From positions 2,124,501 to 2,188,500 of the forward strand of contig NZ_QYUR01000002.1 of assembly GCF_003596405.1 (NCBI RefSeq): a DNA stretch of 64,000 nucleotides, written 5' to 3'. The notes below the pieces were generated by a model. That model saw only the letters and a list, made by a program, of their open reading frames with translations. It ran no database searches and was not told the DNA's origin. Positions 46,018 through 54,817 of the stretch are shown here, piece by piece. Source of the DNA: Pseudomonas cavernicola. GTDB lineage: Bacteria > Pseudomonadota > Gammaproteobacteria > Pseudomonadales > Pseudomonadaceae. A program made the position numbers and the translations under genes. Each line of letters opens with the position of its first letter. Within the stretch, counting starts at the first letter, position 1.

Positions 46018-46183
46018 CCCCCGACACAGACAACCAGACAGCAGCCGACGATCCAATAAACTGATTTAGTAGTGGCTGTTCATAGGAACGGTGGCGGTGA
46101 GGCTGGAGACGAAGATATATACCGATTAATAACAGACTATCAGTATTAATAACACAATAAGATATATTGATGAGGGTCGTATT

Positions 46184-46654
46184 ATGAAGGCTACGCTGAA
46201 CGGTCGAACGGTCGAACTAACACCTGTAGATGACCAGACTCCACTATTGTGGGTTCTACGTGACGCATTGAACATGCGGGGTACGAAATTCGGGTGCGGC
46301 GCAGGCTTATGCGGCGCGTGCACCGTCCACGTAGATGGAATCGCGGTGCGAGCGTGCATCACCCCCATCGCAGCAGTTGCAGATACCAAGATCACCACCA
46401 TTGAAGGCCTGTCTGGCAAGCAACGAGAAGCACTCGAAAAGGCATGGCTCGAACATCAAGTAGCCCAATGCGGATATTGCCAACCTGGACAGATCATGTC
46501 GGCAGCGGTCCTGATCTCCGAGACTCCCGATCCATCCGATGAGGATATCGACTCCGCGATGTCGGGGAACCTTTGTCGATGCGGTACGTATCCGCGTATA
46601 AGACAAGCGATTAAATCTGCCGCAGCGGAATTACGGACTGGAGCAAAGTCATGA
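46184..46654 (+). CDS. Molybdenum hydroxylase 2Fe-2S subunit (IorA-like)
   Basis: A 156-residue small subunit carrying both clusters: plant-type cysteines in [17 protein letters not shown] and the second cluster in [10 protein letters not shown] and [14 protein letters not shown]. It carries electrons from the molybdenum site of the large subunit, whose start overlaps its stop by four bases (ATGA). A two-subunit enzyme without an FAD subunit matches isoquinoline 1-oxidoreductase and related enzymes that use cytochrome c or a quinone as acceptor. Confidence 0.92.
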   Translation: MKATLNGRTVELTPVDDQTPLLWVLRDALNMRGTKFGCGAGLCGACTVHVDGIAVRACITPIAAVADTKITTIEGLSGKQREALEKAWLEHQVAQCGYCQPGQIMSAAVLISETPDPSDEDIDSAMSGNLCRCGTYPRIRQAIKSAAAELRTGAKS

Positions 46655-48828
46655 ACAACCCCCGTCTCCTGACTCGCCGCACTTTCATCGTATCCGCCGG
46701 CACCATAGCCGCCGGATTGGCCATCGTCGTGCACTCTCCCAATGCGATTTCTGGCCTATTAGGTGACAACGCTGGCAAGGCCTTCAAACCGAACGCATTT
46801 GTCGAAATTTCCTCCGATGGCCAGATCGTCGTGCTCGTCGGGCAATCCGAGATCGGCCAGGGCATCCATACCTGCCTGGCCCAAGCGTTGGCCGAAGAAC
46901 TGGATGCCGACTGGTCCATGGTAACCGCCAGGCATTCGCCTGCTGGCGATGAATACCAGTTGGCGCCCGACGTCTTCGGCCCCGGGATCCAGATGATCGC
47001 GCAAAGCTCCAGCACGCGATATCTCTTCGAACCGATGCGAATGGCGGGAGCCGTTGCGCGCCTCTTGATCGTGCGGGCGGCTGCAAAGGCGTGGGGGCTG
47101 AGCGAAGACAAATGCACCACCGCCAACGGGTATGTCCTGGCTGCAGATGGCCGCAAAGCCCCCTACGGCGAGTTCGTCGTGGATGCGGCGAAACTGCCCA
47201 TGCCGGCTGCTGGGGATGTCCGCTTGAAATCCCCGGAGACCTTCAAACTGATTGGCAAATCGATGCCACGCATCGAAGGCAAGGACAAGATCACGGGGCA
47301 GCCGATCTTCGGAATCGATGTTCGTTTGCCCGGCATGTTAACCGCGGTGGTTGCACGCTCTCCCATCCTCGGCGGAAAAGCTATCCGGGTCGACGACTCC
47401 GCGAGTAAGAAGGTTCCTGGCGTTAAGGCGTGCCTGCAAATTGCCGACGGAGTTGCGGTTATCGCCGAGAACTTCTGGGCGGCAAAAACGGCACGGGCGC
47501 TGCTGAAAATCGAGTGGGATTCTGGCCCCCGCGGCACTATGTCCTCCGAGGTGATGGAGGCTGAATATCGCCAGGCGCTAGGAAAACCTGGACTCGTCGT
47601 CCTTGAACGCGGACGTACGGATGCACTGATGAGCGACTCGGGGGGCGGCCACCTTGCGGATTACACCATGCCGTATATGGCGCACGCCCCGATGGAGCCA
47701 CTGAATTGCACGATGCAATGGCAGGGAGACGCTTGCGAAATCTGGGTCGGCACCATGTACCAGAGCATGGACCACAAGGTCGCATCCGAAATCCTTGGTA
47801 TTCCCAAAGAGAAGGTCAAGCTGAACACAATGCATTGCGGCGGTGGATTCGGAAGGCGCGCCAGCCCCAAGAGTGACTTCGTGGCGGAAACCGCCCGCAT
47901 CATGAAAGCGGCGCGGCACCTTGGCGCCCCCATCCAGAACATCTGGACCCGCGAGGACGATATTCAGGGGGGAGAATACCGGCCGATGGCGTTCAATCGG
48001 CTGTCGGCCACCCTGTCGCCTTCGGGCAAGATCGAGTCGTGGGGGCACCGGATCGTAAGCCAGTCCATCCTCGACGATACCGAGTTCGCATCCTGGAACG
48101 CAGGCGGTTACGACGCGCTGTCGGTTGGCGGCGCGATCACCCTGCCATACGAAATCGAGAACTTCAGGCTGGATATCCACACACCGAAGACTGGACCGAC
48201 GGTTTCATGGATGCGTGCGCCAGGTGAAGTGAGCAACTGCTTCGCCGTCGAATGCTTCATCGATGAATTGGCACACCGCGCGAAGATAGATCCCGTGACC
48301 TTCCGCCTGAACATGCTCGGGAAAGACCCTCGACTTGCACATGTCCTGAATGTAGCTGCCAAGACGGGAGGTCTACTCGAGCGTTCGCCAGCCGGAATGG
48401 GACGCGGTGTTGCGGTGCACAGCTATGTCGATACGAGAGTTGCCGCAGTTGCCGAGGTAACGATCGCGGACGGCCACCTTCGTGTCAGTAGAATCACCGT
48501 GGTGCTCGATTGCGGTCGGGTGGTCAACCCAGATGGCGTCAAAGCGCAGGTAGAGGGTGGTGTCATCTTTGCCCTGAGCAACGCATTGTATGGACGAATC
48601 AGCTTCGATCAGGGCCGCGCCCAACAGAGCAATTTCGACAGCTACCCGGTGCTGCGCATGGACGCCGCGCCGGAAGTGCTGGTGCATCTCGTCAGCAGCG
48701 AGGAGGGACCGTTCGGTGTAGGTGAAGTTGCCTGCCCGCCTGTGGCTCCTGCTTTGTGCAACGCCATTTATGCGGCAACGGGAAAGCGCTTCAGGGACAC
48801 TCCGGTAAGTGCAGCCATCGATGTGTGA
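46651..48828 (+). CDS. Molybdopterin hydroxylase large subunit, Tat-exported (IorB-like)
   Basis: A 725-residue xanthine-oxidase-family subunit. A twin-arginine signal ([10 protein letters not shown] near residue 8) indicates export with the small subunit to the periplasm. Cofactor motifs are [29 protein letters not shown] and [11 protein letters not shown], and the catalytic Glu lies in [10 protein letters not shown] near the C terminus. Such enzymes hydroxylate a carbon next to a ring nitrogen or oxidise an aldehyde using water. With the cytochrome c at 54031 as possible acceptor and MocA/XdhC nearby, it could make the 2-oxo form of an N-heterocycle. Confidence 0.92.
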   Translation: MNNPRLLTRRTFIVSAGTIAAGLAIVVHSPNAISGLLGDNAGKAFKPNAFVEISSDGQIVVLVGQSEIGQGIHTCLAQALAEELDADWSMVTARHSPAGDEYQLAPDVFGPGIQMIAQSSSTRYLFEPMRMAGAVARLLIVRAAAKAWGLSEDKCTTANGYVLAADGRKAPYGEFVVDAAKLPMPAAGDVRLKSPETFKLIGKSMPRIEGKDKITGQPIFGIDVRLPGMLTAVVARSPILGGKAIRVDDSASKKVPGVKACLQIADGVAVIAENFWAAKTARALLKIEWDSGPRGTMSSEVMEAEYRQALGKPGLVVLERGRTDALMSDSGGGHLADYTMPYMAHAPMEPLNCTMQWQGDACEIWVGTMYQSMDHKVASEILGIPKEKVKLNTMHCGGGFGRRASPKSDFVAETARIMKAARHLGAPIQNIWTREDDIQGGEYRPMAFNRLSATLSPSGKIESWGHRIVSQSILDDTEFASWNAGGYDALSVGGAITLPYEIENFRLDIHTPKTGPTVSWMRAPGEVSNCFAVECFIDELAHRAKIDPVTFRLNMLGKDPRLAHVLNVAAKTGGLLERSPAGMGRGVAVHSYVDTRVAAVAEVTIADGHLRVSRITVVLDCGRVVNPDGVKAQVEGGVIFALSNALYGRISFDQGRAQQSNFDSYPVLRMDAAPEVLVHLVSSEEGPFGVGEVACPPVAPALCNAIYAATGKRFRDTPVSAAIDV

Positions 48829-49306
48829 TGATCCCGGCGGAGTTGGGTCGGATTAGAGCAGCATCCGCTTCGCCTGCCACCTCCAGCCCCATTCCGTGGA
48901 TCGCCCCAAACCGCTAGCCGAATCCCGATCTGCCCGATGTCGAAGCCGGAACAGCGAGCTTCGATATCAGGCAGATCGGGGCGCGTCATTACAGTACGTC
49001 GACCGAAGGGAAACGCCCGACAGAACATCACCGAATGCACGAGATCAGATGATTTCGACGGCCCATCCATACCACCAGATAACTGACCAAACTACTCGTA
49101 GTGACCGGATAGATGATATGGAACGAGGTGGTAAATACAAACTGGATTTGGGCTAGATCGAGAGACTTCAATCCAAATATGGCGTTTCCTCAGACAGCTA
49201 GATAATCACGCCTACGGCCATAGACTCTGGGGTTAGTGGGTAGCGTTATTGTTCTAAAGTGGACATCAATCACGACAGGGTCAAAAGCCCCTCACAAACC
49301 CCGCGC
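48829..49306. other. Intergenic stretch without a recognised gene
   Basis: An open frame of about 100 codons exists on the minus strand (48768-49070) but overlaps the large subunit end and has no family motif or ribosome site. No hairpin terminator with a T-run was found. The right end is the IS insertion point. Confidence 0.4.
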
Positions 49307-49356
49307 TGAATCGCCCCGGGTTTCGTGGAGGCCTCAACTCTTGAGAAGATGAGGCC

Positions 49357-49680
49357 ATGAGAAAGACCACGACCTACTCCCCCGAAGTCCGTGAACGTGC
49401 TGTACGCATGGTTCTGGAGCACCTGAACGACTATCCGTCCGAGTGGGCGGCCATCGAGTCCATCGCCCCCAAGATTGGCTGTGCAGCGCAAACCCTACAT
49501 GGCTGGGTGCGTCGTTATCAGACCAACACCGGGCAGCGGCCCGGTCAAACCACGGAAGAGCATGAGCGCATCAAGACGCTGGAGCGAGAAGTGCGAGAGC
49601 TGCGCAAGGCCAACGAGATCCTGCGCCTGGCCAGTGCGTATTTTGCCCAGGCGGAGCTCGACCGCCGCACCAAGTCCTGA
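49357..49680 (+). CDS. IS3-family transposase OrfA
   Basis: A 107-residue HTH/leucine-zipper protein: [19 protein letters not shown] start, [20 protein letters not shown] for the HTH and the heptad tail [25 protein letters not shown]. It binds the IS ends and, fused with OrfB by a -1 frameshift, makes the full transposase. Confidence 0.92.
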   Translation: MRKTTTYSPEVRERAVRMVLEHLNDYPSEWAAIESIAPKIGCAAQTLHGWVRRYQTNTGQRPGQTTEEHERIKTLEREVRELRKANEILRLASAYFAQAELDRRTKS

Positions 49681-50579
49681 GGGCGTTTGTTGACCAGCAT
49701 CGTGACCGTCTTGGGGTCGAGTCGATCTGCCGCGTCTTGCGGATCGCCCCATCCGGTTACCGGAAGCATGCAGCCCGGCTTCGTAACCCCGCACTGCGCT
49801 CCTGTCGTGCTCGGCGTGACGAGGTGTTGATCGCGGAAATCCAGCGAGTGTGGAATGCCAACATGCAGTGCTATGGCGCGATGAAGGTCTGGAAGCAACT
49901 CAGGCGAGAGCGCGTCGATGTGGCCAGGTGCACCGTGGAGCGTTTGATGCGTCAGGTCGGATTACAGGGCATACGGCGTGGTCAGGTCGTGCGGACAACG
50001 GTATCGGGCGACCAAACCGTATGCCCGCTGGATCGTGTCCAGCGTCAGTTCCATGCCGACCGGCCTAACCAGCTGTGGGTGTCGGACTTCACCTACATTT
50101 CGACCTGGCAGGGATGGTTGTATGTGGCCTTCGTGATCGACGTATTTGCACGCCGTATCGTCGGCTGGCGAGTCAGTACCAGCATGAAGACCGACTTCGT
50201 ACTGGATGCCTTGGACCAGGCCCTGTATGACCGCCAGTCCAGTCGTACGGGCGGCCTGATCCATCACAGCGACCGCGGCAGCCAGTACGTCTCGATTCGC
50301 TACACCGAACGCCTGGCCGAGGCCGGCATCGAGCCCTCGGTCGGCAGCAAAGGCGATAGCTATGACAATGCCCTGGCCGAAACCATCAACGGGCTGTACA
50401 AGGCAGAGCTGATTCACCGGCAATCATGGAAGAGCCGCGAGGCTGTCGAGCTGGCCACCCTGAAGTGGGTGCACTGGTACAACCACCAGCGTCTGCTGGG
50501 CTCAATCGGCTATATCCCGCCGGCGGAGGCTGAGACAAACTTCTACCGGCAACAAGCCAGTCAGGCCATTGCGGCCTGA
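49680..50579 (+). CDS. IS3-family transposase OrfB (DDE domain)
   Basis: The -1 frame relative to OrfA is open from the OrfA stop; the first internal start is at 49737. The rve/DDE domain shows Asp in WVSDFTYI, Asp in HHSDRGSQYVS and Glu in ALAETINGLYKAEL. It follows the HTH_21 segment (YGAMKVWKQLRRERVDVARCTVERLMR, in parts). The catalytic triad is complete, so the element could be active. Confidence 0.92.
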   Translation, partial: RAFVDQHRDRLGVESICRVLRIAPSGYRKHAARLRNPALRSCRARRDEVLIAEIQRVWNANMQCYGAMKVWKQLRRERVDVARCTVERLMRQVGLQGIRRGQVVRTTVSGDQTVCPLDRVQRQFHADRPNQLWVSDFTYISTWQGWLYVAFVIDVFARRIVGWRVSTSMKTDFVLDALDQALYDRQSSRTGGLIHHSDRGSQYVSIRYTERLAEAGIEPSVGSKGDSYDNALAETINGLYKAELIHRQSWKSREAVELATLKWVHWYNHQRLLGSIGYIPPAEAETNFYRQQASQAIAA

Positions 50580-50723
50580 CTTAAACGAAACGGCCTCCAC
50601 AATAGCCGGGGCGATTCACGCAGGGTTCTCGCGCGAATCAATACACGGCTAATGAGTAGCGTCTGGCTGGGCAAGTACTGCAGTGATCGATTGTCACGCG
50701 ACGAGCTTCCACCGGGCTGAAAC

Positions 50724-51299
50724 TTAATGCTGCGATAACAACGCCTCTGGCCGGTCGACATCGAGCAACACGCCAGGGTCGTCCAGATCGATGCCGTGAC
50801 AGGCCTCCGTACTAGCCTGGAGCAGCGCACGCGCGCCTTCATCGCCCTGTACCGCCTGCAAGGGCGGCCAGAACATCCGGCCAAACAGCACCGGATGACC
50901 ACGCAGGCCTTGATGTACGGGATAAACGATGCTTTCGGCTGCCACCCGGGTGCAGAGCTGCTGCAGGCTGTCTGTGGCAATCCAGGGCATATCGCCGAGC
51001 AGGACGGCGATGGCCTCGGCATCCAGGGCGGACAAAGCCCGAATGCCAGCAGCCAGGCTGTGCCCCATTCCCTGATCGGCCTCGACACAATGAATAACTC
51101 GGCAATTCTCTGGCAGCCCCAGCGCGCGTACATCATCCTCTGGACGAAGCAGCAAGTAGACCTCGTCGAACACTTGTTGCGCCCGTTCGAAGCTCGCGGC
51201 CAGTAGGGTGCGTCCGTCCGCCAGACAGGCAATACGCTTGTCGCTGCCGAAACGTTTGCCACGACCGGCGGCGAGAATCAGGGCGATAACCTTGGGCAT
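50724..51299 (-). CDS. mocA: Molybdenum cofactor cytidylyltransferase
   Basis: A 191-residue nucleotidyltransferase that makes the cytosine-dinucleotide form of molybdopterin needed by xanthine-oxidase-family enzymes. Motifs are ILAAGRGKRFGSDK at the N terminus, GMGHSLAAGI, and the metal site LLGDMPWIA, with LRGHPVLFGR later. It is followed from the other side by XdhC in the same orientation, 31 bp apart. Its target is most likely the hydroxylase at 46184-48828. Confidence 0.9.
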   Translation of the reverse strand: MPKVIALILAAGRGKRFGSDKRIACLADGRTLLAASFERAQQVFDEVYLLLRPEDDVRALGLPENCRVIHCVEADQGMGHSLAAGIRALSALDAEAIAVLLGDMPWIATDSLQQLCTRVAAESIVYPVHQGLRGHPVLFGRMFWPPLQAVQGDEGARALLQASTEACHGIDLDDPGVLLDVDRPEALLSQH

Positions 51300-51330
51300 A
51301 GTGAACCTAACTCAAGAAGGCGGACGCGTT

Positions 51331-52302
51331 CTAGATCGCTTCGCGGGCCAGGCCGTTACGCACTCGCAGGATATCGGCCAGCACTGCTAGGGCGATCTCT
51401 GCCGGGGTCTTGCTACCCAGGTTGAGACCGATAGGCGCAATGATGCGCGACAGCTCAACATCAGTCAGGCCACCTACCCGGCACAAGCGCTCGAAACGCT
51501 TGGAACTGGTTACCTTGGACCCCATGACCCCGATATAGAAGGCTTCAGTGCGCACCGCCTCGATCATCGCCAGATCGTCGATGCGCGGATCGTGAGTCAA
51601 TGCCACCACCGCAGTATCTGCATGGCAACCGCCCAAGCGGATCACTTCCGAAGGTAACTCGCGGCGGATCTCCACGCCTGGCAACTCGACGCCTTGCATT
51701 ACTTCGTCACGCGGGTCACAGAGCACCACTTCGAAACCCAGGCTCTGGGCGAACTGCGCGCACACCTGCGCCACCGAGGAGTAACCCGCCAGCAACAGGC
51801 GCTGGGCCGCTCCCACACGCAAACGCAGCAGGTCGCCTTGGCGTTCCACCCGCGGGCCCTGCGCACTATCCGCCTGCAAACGGCGTTCGCCACTCGGCAG
51901 GCGGATCTCGCGGATCAGCCGGCGCTGGCCGGCCAGTGAACCCTCCAGTTCTCGCAGGTGCGCCTGAACCTCGCAGTCGGCCGGCAGGTTTTCCACCAAC
52001 ACTTCCAGCACGCCGCCACAGGGCAGGCGGATCTGCGAGTGAGGATCACTGCCGTCACCATAGCGCACCAGGCTGCAGGGCTCTGGGAAGGCTCCGGCGG
52101 CCAGGCGCTCGAGAAACTCATCCTCGACACAGCCACCGGAGAGCGAGCCAATCCATTCACCACCCGCAGTGGCCGCCAGCAGCGAACCTGGCGCGCGCGG
52201 CGCCGATCCATAGGTGGCAAGCACCGTGCATAGCCACACACGCTGACCGGCCCTGGACCACTCCAGGGCTTTGCGCAGCACCAACAGATCAAGGTATTGC
52301 AT
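51331..52302 (-). CDS. xdhC: XdhC family molybdenum-enzyme maturation protein
   Basis: A 323-residue XdhC/CoxI protein that binds molybdenum cofactor, promotes its sulfuration and inserts it into the hydroxylase. The N-terminal domain has LATYGSAPRAPGSLLA and GSLSGGCVEDEF. The C-terminal Rossmann part has VALTHDPRIDDLAMIEA and YIGVMGSKVTSSKRFERL, and ends with APIGLNLGSKTPAEIALAVLADIL. The ATG at 52302 gives the family N terminus MQYLDLLVLRKAL. Confidence 0.9.
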   Translation of the reverse strand: MQYLDLLVLRKALEWSRAGQRVWLCTVLATYGSAPRAPGSLLAATAGGEWIGSLSGGCVEDEFLERLAAGAFPEPCSLVRYGDGSDPHSQIRLPCGGVLEVLVENLPADCEVQAHLRELEGSLAGQRRLIREIRLPSGERRLQADSAQGPRVERQGDLLRLRVGAAQRLLLAGYSSVAQVCAQFAQSLGFEVVLCDPRDEVMQGVELPGVEIRRELPSEVIRLGGCHADTAVVALTHDPRIDDLAMIEAVRTEAFYIGVMGSKVTSSKRFERLCRVGGLTDVELSRIIAPIGLNLGSKTPAEIALAVLADILRVRNGLAREAI

Positions 52303-52342
52303 CAACGCTTTCCTCCATCGATGGCCATTCTCGCTGCGCAAT

Positions 52343-52376
52343 CTGGACGTTTCACTCTGAAGAGTGAAACGTCCAG
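52343..52376. promoter_or_regulatory. Perfect 34-bp palindrome between porin and xdhC
   Basis: Sixteen bases at 52343-52358 are exactly complementary to 52361-52376 around GA. The core GTTTCACTCT-GA-AGAGTGAAAC resembles enhancer-type TTTCA/TGAAA elements. It lies 41 bp upstream of xdhC and 23 bp past the porin stop, so it is either an operator for xdhC-mocA or a terminator hairpin. There is no minus-strand T-run. Confidence 0.6.
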
Positions 52377-52398
52377 TTTCGTTGCGATCCTACGCAAT

Positions 52399-53715
52399 TC
52401 AGAACTTGACGTTGATATAGGTCTCGAAGAGATGCGAGGTCTCATCGTCACCGAAGGTCTGCTTCGCACCATCATCGGGGCGAGCGACGCCATACAGAGC
52501 ACCGACCGTGACATTGGATGTCATAAACCAATCAACATGCAGGTTCAGCTCTTTCGCGAAGTCCTTGCTGGTAACACCTTCCGGTGCCTTGTCATAGCTG
52601 AAGTCGTAGCCAATCACCCCAACTGCGAGGGTCTCAGTTGGATATGCCGTTAGCTTCAGCATGTCGACCTTCTGGTTGACGTTGAACAGCATCGACTCGC
52701 CGACGATTTCGCCCTGGAACCAGGTGCCCCAGTCGCCGCCGTAGCCATACAGCAGGGAGTCGTAGTCGTCGGAGAAGACTGAGTGCCGATAAGTCAGCAC
52801 AGGTGTCCACGGCGCGTCCTGGAAGGTGTAACTGCCCTGCACGTACCAGGCTTCACTCTTCTTGTCCGCATCGCCACCGCGTTGCCAGACATACTCCGCC
52901 GCCAGCGCGACTTGGGGCAGCGACTGGATCGGGCTGCCCGAGGCGCGTACATCGTAGACGTTCATCCCATCGCGTAGCGGATTGTCGGCATCCAGGGTAT
53001 GAAATCCGGTGATCCCAATGGTGCCGTAGGTCTCGTCGCGCCATTCGAAGTTGCCGCCCCGGACACGGACTTTCTCTTTGTAGTCGATGACATCAAGATC
53101 CATCCGCGCGGAGAGGTCGAAGAGGTCGACGTGCACCTTGCCGGCGTCCAACTGGGCCAGGATGGTGTTGTCGAAGGCTTTGTAGGGGGCCAGCCAGTAG
53201 CCGGCGTCGTTACCCTGATCATAATGGCCGTCGCCGATCAGGAAACCATTGCCGATCATGAAGGCTTGGCGCCCGAAACTGAGCTTGATGGCGTCTGCGC
53301 CCAGTTCGGAGAACACCGTGCCGCTCTTCCAGCCGAGGTAGGCATCGTCGATATCGCTCGACTCGGGATCATCGGGGGTGAAGCCTGCACCATCGCTGTC
53401 GCCACGTGTAAAACTAGCCACGGCGCTGACGCCCCCGTAGAAGGAGCCCAAGCCGCCTAAGGGGCCATTGAACTCCAAGCTTGGCTTCACGAAGTACTCG
53501 AAGCGACTGCCATCACGTTCAACCGGTAGGCCAGAGAAACTAACGTCAGAGCCGAAAGCCTGATCCGTGTTATTGATATATGCAGCGCCAAACTCCAGCT
53601 TCGGGGTGAGTTGGAGACTTCCGAATTCGACACTTTCGAATGCCAAGGCACTACCAAGTGGCATGATCGAAAGAAAACAAGTGCCGATTGCATTCCTGGA
53701 AACTAGATACATCAT
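52399..53715 (-). CDS. Outer-membrane porin, alginate-export/aromatic-uptake type
   Basis: A 438-residue beta-barrel protein. The signal peptide ends around SALA. The barrel has repeated aromatic strands and ends in the outer-membrane signal YINVKF. LEFGAAYINNTDQAFGSD, LGWKSGTVF and LSFGRQAFMIGNGFLIGDGHYDQG match the alginate-export-like porin family, found in many aromatic catabolic clusters. It would let the substrate into the periplasm, where the molybdenum hydroxylase lies. It is upstream of xdhC and downstream of the cytochrome gene on the same strand. Confidence 0.82.
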   Translation of the reverse strand: MMYLVSRNAIGTCFLSIMPLGSALAFESVEFGSLQLTPKLEFGAAYINNTDQAFGSDVSFSGLPVERDGSRFEYFVKPSLEFNGPLGGLGSFYGGVSAVASFTRGDSDGAGFTPDDPESSDIDDAYLGWKSGTVFSELGADAIKLSFGRQAFMIGNGFLIGDGHYDQGNDAGYWLAPYKAFDNTILAQLDAGKVHVDLFDLSARMDLDVIDYKEKVRVRGGNFEWRDETYGTIGITGFHTLDADNPLRDGMNVYDVRASGSPIQSLPQVALAAEYVWQRGGDADKKSEAWYVQGSYTFQDAPWTPVLTYRHSVFSDDYDSLLYGYGGDWGTWFQGEIVGESMLFNVNQKVDMLKLTAYPTETLAVGVIGYDFSYDKAPEGVTSKDFAKELNLHVDWFMTSNVTVGALYGVARPDDGAKQTFGDDETSHLFETYINVKF

Positions 53716-54030
53716 TGCCTCGCTATTATTTTATTTGTTACGAAGAGTTGTAGGCACACCTGTCACAATGTGCAGGCGTGTGTTTTGTCGTTATTTCAGC
53801 ACTTATCGATGGCCATGCCTGGAAAAAGGCATAACCAAATTAAAAACAGTATGCAGAAAGCGTTAATTTCTTTAACGTCTGAATTACTTCAATCACCGTT
53901 ATCTGCCACTCATAGAAAGACATCTACTTGCTTGTAGAGGCCGAGTGACTTACACCGACACATAAAAATAAAATCTAATTTTTACAAAAACTTATGACGC
54001 ACTGTATATCTGCATCGGTCTCGCCACGTG
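53716..54030. other. Intergenic region without a gene
   Basis: This A+T-rich stretch separates the cytochrome c gene from the porin gene. It most likely holds the porin promoter. I see no repeat or hairpin strong enough to name. Confidence 0.45.
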
Positions 54031-54414
54031 TCACTTGAGCGTTTCCAGATAGGTGATCAGATTGGCGCGCACCCTGGCGTCTGAAATACCTGGCGCGAAC
54101 ATCTTGGTGCCCTTAACAAACTTTTGAGGACTTTTGATAAATATGTCCAAGTCCGCCGAACTCCAAACTATTTCGCTATTTCGAATGGCATTGGAATAAG
54201 CAAAGCCCGGCACGGTTCCGGCCTTACGGCCTAAGATTCCCGCAAGATTCGGCCCCATCGTGGAAGGCTTGTCCGGGTTAATGGAGTGACATGTCGCACA
54301 GCGTTGCTTGAATACTCCGCCGCCGGATACGGCGTCTTGTGCCGTACTTGGTCCGATGTGCAGATTGGTGGTCGCAATGAACATGCACAGCCACAAATAT
54401 GCTCTTCTTCTCAT
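54031..54414 (-). CDS. Class I cytochrome c
   Basis: A 127-residue exported monohaem cytochrome. A basic signal peptide precedes the haem site CATCH (Cys39, Cys42, His43). GPNLAGILGRKAGTVPGFAYS is the mitochondrial-type cytochrome c segment, and the sixth ligand Met lies in GTKMFAPG. It is periplasmic and could accept electrons from the molybdenum hydroxylase. The XylS-type site C lies about 125 bp upstream. Confidence 0.92.
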   Translation of the reverse strand: MRRRAYLWLCMFIATTNLHIGPSTAQDAVSGGGVFKQRCATCHSINPDKPSTMGPNLAGILGRKAGTVPGFAYSNAIRNSEIVWSSADLDIFIKSPQKFVKGTKMFAPGISDARVRANLITYLETLK

Positions 54415-54537
54415 CCTAGCTCTCCTTTAAAAGGCACCAGACATTGCAATTCGCCGTGAGGTGGGAGTTCGAACCGGGCGCCTTGATAATCTGCGATACG
54501 CTTGTGAGCCATCCTAGGAAGTAGTGTTCGGGCTGAC

Positions 54538-54572
54538 GCTCCCGAGACCGAGCGGCTTATCCCACCAGCGCA
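54538..54572 (-). promoter_or_regulatory. XylS/AraC-type direct repeat, site C
   Basis: On the minus strand TGCGCTGGTGGGATAA (54572-54557) is followed 20 bases on by CTCG-N6-GGAGC and then by TACTTCCTAGGAT (about 54523-54511). It controls the cytochrome c gene. Confidence 0.7.
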
Positions 54573-54600
54573 GGAAATGCGCCTTGACGGCCATCCCCGT

Positions 54601-54735
54601 CTACCGCCCCTGGCGCACGAGGGTTTCCGCCGCAACGGCGCCTGTAGTCGGAGGTGAAGTGGCCGAGATGGCTGAAAGCGAAAGGTGGCGACAATCACTG
54701 TGATGGGGCCGGGACACTGCCATTGCAGCTCATCC
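54601..54735 (-). pseudogene. Duplicated 3' end of an AraC/XylS regulator
   Basis: The minus strand encodes FAFSHLGHFTSDYRRRCGGNP, matching FHWGFSHLGHFTTDYKRRFGESP at the end of the regulator at 58626. The rest of that gene is absent. Together with site C this copies the regulator-end-plus-promoter block found at 58555-58755. An open frame across 54411-54785 in another register is not a gene. The rest of 54415-54817 is promoter and spacer. Confidence 0.7.
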
Positions 54736-54817
54736 CGGACTTGGCGCTGCCGGACCGCCTGGGGGTACGGCATCCAGAACGACAATGGGCCACCTCTTCA
54801 GCAGCGTGATCCGAGAC

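Larger units (their letters stand above)
49307..50618 (+). mobile_element. Complete IS3-family insertion sequence
   Basis: A 1312-bp element. The left end TGAATCGCCCCGGGTTTCGTG pairs with the inverted right end (TGAATCGCCCCGGCTATTGTG on the other strand). A 3-bp direct repeat CGC flanks it (49304-49306 and 50619-50621). It carries orfA and orfB in the usual order. It separates the molybdenum hydroxylase genes from mocA/xdhC. Confidence 0.9.

Noticed and set aside
48768..49070. Minus-strand ORF of 100 codons after the molybdenum hydroxylase
   Set aside because: It overlaps the end of the large subunit, has no ribosome site and no recognisable domain.
54411..54785. Open frame of 124 codons upstream of the cytochrome c gene
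   Set aside because: The coding relic here is in a different register (AraC tail), and the frame runs across the promoter site.
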